A DNA stretch of 8,096 nt from assembly GCA_021806345.1 (NCBI GenBank), contig JAJZXP010000376.1:1-8096 (forward strand). Reading direction: 5' to 3'. The DNA comes from Thermoplasmata archaeon (GTDB lineage: Archaea; Thermoplasmatota; Thermoplasmata; Thermoplasmatales; Thermoplasmataceae). Position numbers and translations under genes: made by a program. Shown in pieces: positions 1 to 5,761 of the stretch; positions within the stretch are counted from its first letter, which is position 1; each line of letters opens with the position of its first letter. The notes under the pieces were generated by a model. That model was not told where the DNA came from. It searched no databases and saw only the letters and a program-made list of their open reading frames with translations.

Positions 1-29
1 TAAGTTGGACACCATTTCCTTTTCTTCAG

Positions 30-61
30 GTTTCAATCCACGCACCCGTGAAGGGTGCGAC
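30..61 (-). repeat. CRISPR repeat 2 from the leader
   Basis: This 32-bp repeat is identical at every base to the copy at 95-126. It contains the inverted repeat CGCACCC/GGGTGCG. On the transcribed (minus) strand it ends in ATTGAAAC, the conserved 3' end of I-C repeats. Confidence 0.95.
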
Positions 62-94
62 AAAAATGCGCATAAACTCACCGATGCGGAATTG
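62..94 (-). other. CRISPR spacer 1 (leader-proximal, most recent)
   Basis: This 33-bp unique sequence lies between two perfect repeats, a normal I-C spacer length. As the spacer nearest the leader it should be the newest acquisition. It contains an 8-bp palindrome, ATGCGCAT, at 66-73. Both strands have stop-free frames, which would suit a protospacer in a coding region, although 33 bp is too short for that to carry weight. No match to it is visible elsewhere in the window, so there is no local self-targeting. Confidence 0.9.
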
Positions 95-126
95 GTTTCA
101 ATCCACGCACCCGTGAAGGGTGCGAC
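95..126 (-). repeat. CRISPR repeat 1, leader-adjacent
   Basis: This 32-bp repeat directly abuts the leader and is where new spacers should be inserted. It has the same sequence as the copy at 30-61, with the 7-bp stem and 5-nt loop. In this subtype Cas5c recognises the stem and cleaves just after its 3' arm. Confidence 0.95.
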
Positions 127-297
127 GGCGTGTATTGCATATGGCATAAATATAGGCACTTTATAACCATTTTCCGCCATAGTACTAACCAACTTTCAAT
201 TTATAAATCCCATGATCGATAAAAGTTTTCTGATGAGCGCTTAAACACCAGATCCGCTGAACTACTGGTTTTTTCATGATCGCTAGAGGTTCGCGGG
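127..297 (-). promoter_or_regulatory. CRISPR leader between cas2 and the array
   Basis: This 171-bp non-coding stretch lies between the cas2 stop and the first repeat. On the minus strand it is A+T-rich toward the array. Just after cas2 it carries an imperfect inverted repeat: CGCGAAC (289-295) can pair with GTTCAGCG (255-262), leaving one bulged base. A GCGAACC-like block right behind cas2 resembles type I-C leaders as I remember them, but this is recall and not a search. An 8-bp direct repeat, CATGATCG on the plus strand, occurs at 211-218 and 275-282. The region should hold the array promoter and the sequences that direct Cas1-Cas2 integration. Confidence 0.75.
160..188 (-). promoter_or_regulatory. 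Possible array promoter
   Basis: On the minus strand a TATAAA box (160-165) follows TTAGTA (183-188) with a 17-nt spacer. The -10 box is good but the -35 box matches the consensus poorly (three of six). Initiation would fall about 25-30 nt before the first repeat, a sensible distance for a pre-crRNA promoter. The leader has other A+T-rich hexamers, so this choice is tentative. Confidence 0.3.
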
Positions 298-588
298 TTA
301 GTACAATATAATTCCCTCAGGATCGTAACCTTGTTTTGCCCCATATTGTTCAACTCTCTTTTTCCAGTTTTTTCCAAGAAAGTAGTAACGTAAGCTATCA
401 GTTTTGGGATCCACGATACTCTCAAGGCGGTGTTTCAGTTCACTAAACTGATGAGGCTCTAACAAGCATTCGAATACAGAATTCTGAACGCGTTGTCCAA
501 AATCGACACACTCTTTGGCTACCTGTCTCAAACGCTTGGCACCCAATGGATTCGAAGTGTTGACGTCGTATGCTATAACTACCATCAT
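298..588 (-). CDS. cas2: CRISPR-associated protein Cas2, type I-C
   Basis: Cas2 is the structural partner of Cas1 in the spacer-integration complex; a central Cas2 dimer bridges two Cas1 dimers. The 96-residue product has the small ferredoxin-like Cas2 fold signature. It opens with strand VVIAYDVN containing the conserved Asp8, then a basic helix (GAKRLRQVAKECVDFG), the QNSVFEC strand (residues 35-41), and a C-terminal YDPEGIILY segment as in other I-C Cas2 proteins. There are two consecutive ATGs; the first (586-588) is preferred because AGAGG lies 9 nt upstream. The gene follows cas1 after 14 nt, and its ribosome binding site occupies that gap, so it is almost certainly the last gene of the operon. 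It ends in TAA next to the leader. Identification is firm from motifs, length and position. Confidence 0.97.
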   Translation of the reverse strand: MMVVIAYDVNTSNPLGAKRLRQVAKECVDFGQRVQNSVFECLLEPHQFSELKHRLESIVDPKTDSLRYYFLGKNWKKRVEQYGAKQGYDPEGIILY

Positions 589-602
589 TTCAAAGAACCT
601 CT

Positions 603-1634
603 TTACTTCCAGAGGAATGGCGGATAGTCATCCAAATCTCCCCTAATATTCCTTGAAAGTTGCATTGATTGAACATAAGGAATGAGTCCCACCAAAATTT
701 TTTCCCCTATAAAAGGATGAACGATTTCTTCCCTTTTCCTATTCTGCCATGCTACGAGCACTTCTTTTCTTGTATTATCATTCATTAAAACAACCCCATT
801 TTCACGCCTGACAAATCCGTTTTCTGAAACCTGCTTCCTGTTGATAAGGGACAGTACCATTCTATCTGCCAAATACGGTCTGAGCTCTTCCATCAGGTCA
901 AGAGCCAAACTCTTTCGTCCAGGCCTATCCGTGTGCAGATAACCCACTTGAGGATCGAGGCCAACGGTCTCAAGTGCTGAGGCACATTCGTGGGCCAGAA
1001 GAGTGTAAATGAACGAGAGAAGCGCGTTTACATAGTCAGTGGGGGGTCTCTTTATTCGTTCATTGAAGGTGAAATGTTCTTTCTGGTTCACTATTAGGCT
1101 GTCAAAACAAGAGAAATATGCGCTAGCTGCTTCACCCTCGACTCCTCTTACTTCATCTACTGAGCGGACGTTCTCAACCCTTCCTATCATGTCTTTCATA
1201 CGATATATGGTATTGCCAATGTGTTGGTTTTGCATTAGATCCTCATGATCTCTAATTGCTCTTTGCAAAACTCTTCTTGAATTATGTATCTTAGCTTCCA
1301 CAAATCGTTTAGCAAGTCTTAATTTTGTCCCTTCGTCGTCAGCCCATCTATACTGTTTTCGTCTTAGAAGGACATTGCCCGAAACCTCACCGGAAACTCT
1401 TGCTAAGAACTTACCATTCTCTGTTAGGAAACTCAAACCTACACCGCGCTCACAGCATAAATGCATTACCGATGGGCTTGCTCCCATATATCCAAAGCAA
1501 ACAATTCCTTCAAGATTATGAACAGGTACTCTGAAACGTATTTCGTCTTTAACCTTGATGAGTATATTCTCACCTTCCCTCGCAAGATATGACTCTGGGG
1601 TGGTTACGTAAAGAGTGTTTAGAAGTCTCCTCAC
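603..1634 (-). CDS. cas1: CRISPR-associated endonuclease Cas1, type I-C
   Basis: Cas1 is the metal-dependent integrase that joins prespacers to the leader-proximal repeat. The 343-residue product has the usual I-C length and opens with RRLLNTLYVTTPESYL, a typical I-C N-terminus. The catalytic region is visible: Glu166 in GVEGEAASAYF, His234 in GYLHTDRPGR, and the acidic pair Asp246/Glu249 in LALDLMEELRP. These correspond by position to the Glu, His and Asp metal ligands of characterised Cas1 proteins. The start is GTG (1632-1634) and overlaps the cas4 stop as GTGA, so translation is probably coupled to cas4. No later start would keep the conserved N-terminus. No key residue is missing and no frameshift is seen, so the enzyme should be active. 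Confidence 0.97.
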   Translation of the reverse strand: MRRLLNTLYVTTPESYLAREGENILIKVKDEIRFRVPVHNLEGIVCFGYMGASPSVMHLCCERGVGLSFLTENGKFLARVSGEVSGNVLLRRKQYRWADDEGTKLRLAKRFVEAKIHNSRRVLQRAIRDHEDLMQNQHIGNTIYRMKDMIGRVENVRSVDEVRGVEGEAASAYFSCFDSLIVNQKEHFTFNERIKRPPTDYVNALLSFIYTLLAHECASALETVGLDPQVGYLHTDRPGRKSLALDLMEELRPYLADRMVLSLINRKQVSENGFVRRENGVVLMNDNTRKEVLVAWQNRKREEIVHPFIGEKILVGLIPYVQSMQLSRNIRGDLDDYPPFLWK

Positions 1635-2329
1635 GGCAAATCATCGTCCTCATGTGACAACCATTCAGTCAGGTATTCACCAACAGATCCTCCTGAACTC
1701 TTCCAATCCGGCTGGCATATCTCATATAATGAACATCGGAGACAGTGTATCTCTTTCTTTGCACGAGGAGTGACTCCAAGACTGGCAAGTAAGTGCATCT
1801 TGGTAGACAAGGTTACAACGCGATCTCTGAGTATATTGTCAAAAATTATTGTTTGTCTTCTCCGAATCTCGTTATAGTACAGGTATCCTTCGTTTATTGT
1901 TACATTCATCATCTCTTCCAAAGCAATGGCTTGAGCACAAAGCTGCACAGAGTCTCTGTCGTCTGGCTTTGGTCTTCCTCTCTTATATTCAATAGGTCTT
2001 AGCTTCCACTTGCCCGGTTTTCCTTTGAGAAAAATTGTTCCTATTGCTTGTGAATCGTCGTCCCTTATGTATTCCACTACATCAGCAATTCCTCTTAGTC
2101 CCAGTTTCCCAGAAACGATAGGAACTCTTCTCGTAATTCGGGCATCGTGCCGAGTCTCGTTTTCAAAGGGGTTATCCGCATGCTCGTGAATGTGCCTACC
2201 CTCAACTGTTAATACATTTTCTTCCCACTGTTGTTCGATGTGTATAAGAGCCCATTGTCGTTCGCAAAACGCCATATGCTGAATGCCAGATAGTGGAAGA
2301 AAGTCATCTTCCGCATAGTCGGGCATCAT
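1631..2329 (-). CDS. cas4: CRISPR-associated exonuclease Cas4, type I-C
   Basis: Cas4 is a RecB-family nuclease with an iron-sulfur cluster. In type I systems it works with Cas1-Cas2 to select PAM-containing prespacers, trim them and set their orientation. The 232-residue product shows the four cluster cysteines: Cys22 (FCERQ) and Cys196, Cys199 and Cys205 (HCLRCSLYEIC). The nuclease residues are also present: His48 in the EGRHIHEH segment, Asp83 in GIADVVE, Glu114 and Lys116 in PIEYKRGRPK, and Gln129 in the VQLCAQA helix. The gene begins 1 nt after the cas7c stop. The first of two ATGs (2327-2329) is used here, with a modest AAAGAG upstream inside the end of cas7c. It overlaps cas1 by 4 bp. 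All diagnostic residues are intact. Confidence 0.96.
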   Translation of the reverse strand: MMPDYAEDDFLPLSGIQHMAFCERQWALIHIEQQWEENVLTVEGRHIHEHADNPFENETRHDARITRRVPIVSGKLGLRGIADVVEYIRDDDSQAIGTIFLKGKPGKWKLRPIEYKRGRPKPDDRDSVQLCAQAIALEEMMNVTINEGYLYYNEIRRRQTIIFDNILRDRVVTLSTKMHLLASLGVTPRAKKEIHCLRCSLYEICQPDWKSSGGSVGEYLTEWLSHEDDDLP

Positions 2330-2330
2330 T

Positions 2331-3266
2331 TCACACTCTTTCGATCACCGATACTTCATTCGGAATTTTGTCTTTCTCTATTGAAACAGAGTAGTCAGTG
2401 AAGTCCCTGGGTGGCTGGCTATTATCTTTCTTCGTAATACTAACCCTGTCAAAAAGAGTCTGTGCAGAAATATCCCCCATCTTTGATGAATGCTTGAAAA
2501 TAATTAGTTTTCTTGTACACATAAATCCCCTGGCTGCAGATCTATCATTCTCAAACATATTTTCCAATGCTTCCCATAGAAGTTCCAAATCGTCTGTTGA
2601 AAAGCCAGTTTGATTTGCTAGAGGTGCTGAAACAAAACCATAGGCACGATAAAGACCATAGGGAACAGTAAACTTGCGACCCATTGTCCGATTCTCCCCA
2701 CTTTGATCCTTTGCCTCTTTTTCAGTTGTAACTGCAACTCTCGTAATGCTGTGTTCGAGGGACACTATAGGGTCTATCGATCTCGCGAAAGTGAACTGTA
2801 CAGGACCGCGTACCTGACCAGCATTAGCTCCAGTAGTCATGACGGCGCCGAAGGTTCTGACATCATAGAAGTTCTGGCAAAGATATGCCCTAGCTTTGTC
2901 GCGTTCTTCTCTTGTAGTTTCACGATACTTCTTTTCCTTATCACTCTTGTCTTTTTGGTCTTCGGATTTTACCGACGAATTCACGATATTCGTGATACCT
3001 GCACCTTGGTAACTCTCTTCAATAGTTTTGTTTAAAACTGACTTTTCCCTGATAAATATCTTGTGGGGAGAGACGTCATTATTCTTAAGTTCAACATAGT
3101 TTCTAACCTTTCTCTTCAGGCTGACATCAGTGACGAGACCATGTCCAGTTTCAGAGTCCAGACGTGGTAAATTTCCAGCATCAGGATCCCCATTGGGATT
3201 CCCATCCCTAACATCAAACAATATCACAAAATCGTATCGATTCTCTATAGATTTGTTAACATTCAT
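2331..3266 (-). CDS. cas7c: Cascade backbone protein Cas7c (Csd2)
   Basis: Cas7c forms the repeated backbone of the type I-C surveillance complex and binds the spacer part of the crRNA. The N-terminus carries the family hallmark, FDV followed by GNPNGDPDAGNLPR (residues 22-35 of this start), then a VSLKRKVRNYV segment. Further conserved blocks are RTFGAVMTTG, GQVRGPVQFTFARSIDP, and EHSITRVAVTTEKE with TMGRKFTVPYGLYRAYGF. At 311 residues it is somewhat longer than the roughly 285-290 I recall as typical; a very charged stretch near residues 98-124 accounts for much of the difference. The ATG at 3264-3266 is chosen because AAGGAGG lies 7 nt upstream; the GTG just before it (3267-3269) would sit only 4 nt from that site. 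The ATG overlaps the cas8c stop as TGATG. Confidence 0.95.
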   Translation of the reverse strand: MNVNKSIENRYDFVILFDVRDGNPNGDPDAGNLPRLDSETGHGLVTDVSLKRKVRNYVELKNNDVSPHKIFIREKSVLNKTIEESYQGAGITNIVNSSVKSEDQKDKSDKEKKYRETTREERDKARAYLCQNFYDVRTFGAVMTTGANAGQVRGPVQFTFARSIDPIVSLEHSITRVAVTTEKEAKDQSGENRTMGRKFTVPYGLYRAYGFVSAPLANQTGFSTDDLELLWEALENMFENDRSAARGFMCTRKLIIFKHSSKMGDISAQTLFDRVSITKKDNSQPPRDFTDYSVSIEKDKIPNEVSVIERV

Positions 3267-3673
3267 CACTCTACCTCCTTGTCATTTTCTCTATGTGCTT
3301 GTTCTGACTTGCTTGTATCCATCGTTTTCTTCGTAAAAAAATACTGTCTCTGATGATAGTATCCAATAGCAAAACGTCCCTGTTCATGTAGTCCTAGATG
3401 CGCAGGGAAATCAGTGAAATTACCCATGATTTCTCCAATCAGCTGCTCAAATCTCACAACGCTTCCTTTGTTTTCAAGTTTGGCAAGATGGTGATTCTTG
3501 AGGCGTAGCAATGTGGGAAAAACACTTACTGGAGTTGCGCAAGCGGCCCCATAATAGCGGTCCCTAATGGTTGCGTTGAGATTTGGGTTTGCTTCTTCCT
3601 GAATTTTCTCCAATGCTGCAAACAATCTTCCCAGATGATACCCAATTGACGGTTGAGAAACATCTAAGCTCAT
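3266..3673 (-). CDS. cas11c: Cas11c small subunit from an internal start within cas8c
   Basis: In type I-C (and other systems lacking a separate cas11 gene) the small subunit has been shown to be translated from an internal site in the large-subunit gene, in the same frame. Here the ATG at 3671-3673 (Met450 of Cas8c) is preceded by AAGGAG with a 6-nt spacer, as good a ribosome binding site as those of the operon's ordinary genes. The product would be 135 residues and end at the cas8c stop. It begins MSLDVSQPSIGYHLGRLF and includes a helix LFAALEKIQEEANPN and the conserved block ATIRDRYYGAACATPVSVF, which suits the alpha-helical small subunit lining the non-target strand path. This rests on the sequence signal and the precedent; expression is inferred. 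Confidence 0.75.
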   Translation of the reverse strand: MSLDVSQPSIGYHLGRLFAALEKIQEEANPNLNATIRDRYYGAACATPVSVFPTLLRLKNHHLAKLENKGSVVRFEQLIGEIMGNFTDFPAHLGLHEQGRFAIGYYHQRQYFFTKKTMDTSKSEQAHRENDKEVE

Positions 3674-5020
3674 GCTAATCTCCTTTTGCCTAACATTAGG
3701 ATAGAATCTGTAATAGCTATTTAAGTATGCTTTTAGAACTGCTGCCCTTACGGGCTTAACCCTCATTTTGGCATCACTATGTATTCGACGAATCGCTGCT
3801 TGAAGTAATGTAGCAGGATATGGTATGCCACTGAGTATCGCTCGCATCAAATCTCCTGAGAGGTTTGGAGGGATATTCTCGGTATCATCCAGAGCAGATA
3901 CGTTCTTCAAAATTTGTTTGATTGAATAGTATTCCGGTTCCCAAGTTGGTTTGTTTATTGCGAAATCGTCAAAATACTGTTTGATTCGCTCTGCAAATTT
4001 GGCAATTGTACCTACCTGCCAGAAGCGAATAGATATTCTAGCGTTATTGGGGGACAGCCCTAATATATAAAACTCAGTATTACTGGTGTCGTCCAGATAG
4101 GCTCCTGTCTTGACCGACTCAAGAATTGCCTTTATTTTTTCAGTTTCAGATGCAGGATCGTCGTTACGCGGCTCCTTGAAAAACGACGAGAAATCTGTTT
4201 CGAACGATGTGGGTTTTTTCGACCAGAAAACAGTTTGAGCATCTCCAATCAATATCTTCTGTTTTGAATCTTTTCCAAGTAGCTCGTTAAGGGCAGTTGT
4301 ATATGCAAACTCAGCCTTGGTGCCAACAGGAGCGTTTAATCCTTTCTCTTTACCATAGGATCTGAAGGCATCCAGATTGAAGGAGACAATATTAGCACCT
4401 GAGGTCTGAGATTTAGGGATTCCCTTAATTGAAGTATGAAGCTTCTTGATGTATGTTTGTTCTCCCGTCACTAGGCATATTCCATTGGACGTTTCACCGT
4501 TAGAAAGGGCATTTATTTCGTTGATAACGCTCATAACGTCAGATCGCTGACACATTAAAGTTCGATCAGTAACCAACCGAAATGAAAGGTAGACTCCTCC
4601 CTTAGAAATTTCGTCCCAGTAATCGATATTTGGCAATTGATCTCTTTTGACCCCCTCAAGGTATTGGATTAGGGTCTTGATGGCTTCCACATTACCAACA
4701 TCTCTCCTTAGCCGTTCAATGAATGCCTTCTTCTTTTCATCTCCTCTCTTACCAATACCATAGACATATTCTGTGGAATCCCATAAAAGATTGGCGGCAA
4801 TCCCGGAAGTTCTTTTTACTGCTTGGGGTACAAGGAAAGCCTTTGCCCTGGTTTTTTCCCCGTTTTTTTCCCTGGTATCTTCCACTTGAATAAGAGTTCC
4901 ACGGTTGTCCAAAACAATTACGAATGGGATCTCTTTCCACTCCCAATGCTCTGGCGCAATATTGCTCTCCAACTCTTTGCTCCTCCGATCGTAATACTCA
5001 CTCAGTGCTTGAAGAATCAT
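3266..5020 (-). CDS. cas8c: Cascade large subunit Cas8c (Csd1)
   Basis: Cas8c is the large subunit of the I-C effector complex; it reads the PAM and helps open the target duplex. The 584-residue product opens MILQALSEYYDR, as Csd1 proteins do. It carries characteristic blocks: GTLIQVEDTR near residue 41, FLVPQAVKRTSG near 62, ICLVTGEQ at 181-188, FNLDAFRSYGKEKG near 214, FYILGLSPNNARISIRFW at 317-334, and SGDLMRAILSGIPYP at 388-402. The C-terminal part (from about 450) is helical and corresponds to the small-subunit region. The ATG at 5018-5020 overlaps the cas5c stop as ATGA, with GGAGG 7 nt upstream. The 3' end also contains an internal translation start for Cas11c. There is no sign of disruption. 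Confidence 0.95.
   Translation of the reverse strand: MILQALSEYYDRRSKELESNIAPEHWEWKEIPFVIVLDNRGTLIQVEDTREKNGEKTRAKAFLVPQAVKRTSGIAANLLWDSTEYVYGIGKRGDEKKKAFIERLRRDVGNVEAIKTLIQYLEGVKRDQLPNIDYWDEISKGGVYLSFRLVTDRTLMCQRSDVMSVINEINALSNGETSNGICLVTGEQTYIKKLHTSIKGIPKSQTSGANIVSFNLDAFRSYGKEKGLNAPVGTKAEFAYTTALNELLGKDSKQKILIGDAQTVFWSKKPTSFETDFSSFFKEPRNDDPASETEKIKAILESVKTGAYLDDTSNTEFYILGLSPNNARISIRFWQVGTIAKFAERIKQYFDDFAINKPTWEPEYYSIKQILKNVSALDDTENIPPNLSGDLMRAILSGIPYPATLLQAAIRRIHSDAKMRVKPVRAAVLKAYLNSYYRFYPNVRQKEISMSLDVSQPSIGYHLGRLFAALEKIQEEANPNLNATIRDRYYGAACATPVSVFPTLLRLKNHHLAKLENKGSVVRFEQLIGEIMGNFTDFPAHLGLHEQGRFAIGYYHQRQYFFTKKTMDTSKSEQAHRENDKEVE
3274..3280 (-). promoter_or_regulatory. Ribosome binding site deciding the cas7c start
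   Basis: AAGGAGG lies in the last codons of cas8c. It is 4 nt from a GTG (3267-3269) and 7 nt from the adjacent ATG (3264-3266), which favours the ATG. It is the strongest ribosome binding site of the operon, in keeping with the need for several Cas7 copies per complex. Confidence 0.8.
3680..3685 (-). promoter_or_regulatory. Internal ribosome binding site for Cas11c
   Basis: On the minus strand AAAAGGAGATTAGCATG reads as a near-ideal Shine-Dalgarno sequence followed by 6 nt and an ATG. It lies inside the cas8c coding region, codons for about residues 446-448, where no ribosome binding site would be needed unless a separate product is made. Confidence 0.75.
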
Positions 5021-5748
5021 CCCCTAACCTCCACTTCCTTTCGATCGGTTACAATAACACCCTTGTCCATCTTGGCCCTGAAAAAAAGAGGTGTTGGGTT
5101 ACTCGCATCTTTTCCAAAATCTAAATCATAAAGCATAAAACCCATATCTCTCGTTTCGTCTATTGGGTTAGCAGGCTCTGCCCTCGGGTCTACTAACTTA
5201 AAATCGCAAGCAAACTCCCTTGTTCCCAGATATGGTCTGTGAAAACACTGCCCCTTCCTTGCCCTTCTTTCGAACATTGCGGAGTATTTATCCTCAGACT
5301 CGCTATTACCGACCGTTTTGTCAGTTTCTTTTGAACCCTTCGATGACCCAGTTCGCGCAATATCTCCTCCTCTCATCTCAGGCGGGAAAAATTCAAAATG
5401 TCCATGTAGCCGGTACCTGACGTCTCTCAAGAATAATCCAGCACGCTGTTGGCGCTCTTCTTCAACGAAAAACCCCTGTGGGGGGGCATCTTCACCCGCA
5501 ATTTGCCTTGAAGTAGGTGCCTGAATCTTTTTACCAACCTCGTTTCGTCTAACTGAGATCCATTTAATAGGATTTAACACTTCTATTTTAGTTATATTCC
5601 ACCTTATTGCAGGTTTCCATAGTATGGATTCAAAAATAGCTCTTGCAGCAGATGGTGTAATGACGTCATAGCTAACTCGTTCCACCTTCATTTCAGGACG
5701 GGTAAAGCAAGCATAGTCTCCCCATACCTCAAGACACCAATCATGCAT
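5017..5748 (-). CDS. cas5c: Cas5c (Cas5d), pre-crRNA processing endoribonuclease
   Basis: In type I-C the catalytic Cas5 replaces Cas6. It cuts the pre-crRNA at the base of the repeat hairpin, stays bound to the 5' handle and caps the Cascade complex. The 243-residue product matches the family: LEVWGDYACFTRPEMKVERV at the N-terminus, TPSAARAIFESILWKPAIRW near residues 31-50, and MFERRARKGQCFHRPYLG near 158-175. The Lys154-Tyr155 pair just before MFERR may correspond to the catalytic Lys-His region reported for the Bacillus halodurans enzyme, but I cannot align it reliably. A hydrophilic, Ser/Lys/Glu-rich stretch at about 125-153 looks like an extended loop before this region. The ATG (5746-5748) has GAGG 7 nt upstream, immediately behind the cas3 stop. 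The gene overlaps cas8c by 4 bp. No cas6 is present, as expected. Confidence 0.95.
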   Translation of the reverse strand: MHDWCLEVWGDYACFTRPEMKVERVSYDVITPSAARAIFESILWKPAIRWNITKIEVLNPIKWISVRRNEVGKKIQAPTSRQIAGEDAPPQGFFVEEERQQRAGLFLRDVRYRLHGHFEFFPPEMRGGDIARTGSSKGSKETDKTVGNSESEDKYSAMFERRARKGQCFHRPYLGTREFACDFKLVDPRAEPANPIDETRDMGFMLYDLDFGKDASNPTPLFFRAKMDKGVIVTDRKEVEVRG

Positions 5749-5761
5749 TCGGCTACCTCAA

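Larger units (their letters stand above)
1..126 (-). CRISPR. Type I-C CRISPR array, leader-proximal end (partial)
   Basis: Two perfect 32-bp repeats (30-61 and 95-126) flank one 33-bp spacer (62-94). Positions 1-29 look like most of a second spacer cut by the window edge, so the array probably continues to the left. Read on the minus strand, each repeat begins GTCGCACCC and ends TGGATTGAAAC, the usual form of type I-C repeats. Transcription is therefore inferred to run in the same direction as the cas genes, with the leader at 127-297. Each repeat can fold into a 7-bp stem (CGCACCC with GGGTGCG) around a 5-nt loop, followed by 11 nt that would form the crRNA 5' handle after Cas5c cleavage. 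The two repeats show no decay, which fits a leader-proximal position and recent copying. Confidence 0.96.

Noticed and set aside
201..425. Open frame across the leader and the 3' end of cas2
   Set aside because: It overlaps cas2 in another frame, has no recognisable domain, and most of its non-overlapping part is the leader. It is a shadow.
4823..5131. Plus-strand open frame of 102 codons opposite the cas8c/cas5c junction
   Set aside because: It is antisense to two firmly identified genes, has no family features or supported start, and is best explained as a shadow. The same applies to the other plus-strand frames at 1039-1248, 2703-3035, 5220-5524 and 5916-6167.
5480..5486. Run of seven G on the plus strand (seven C in the cas5c coding sense), considered for phase variation
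   Set aside because: The reading frame is intact through it, it is only 7 nt long, and similar 7-nt runs of A or T occur elsewhere in the operon. There is no evidence of slippage.
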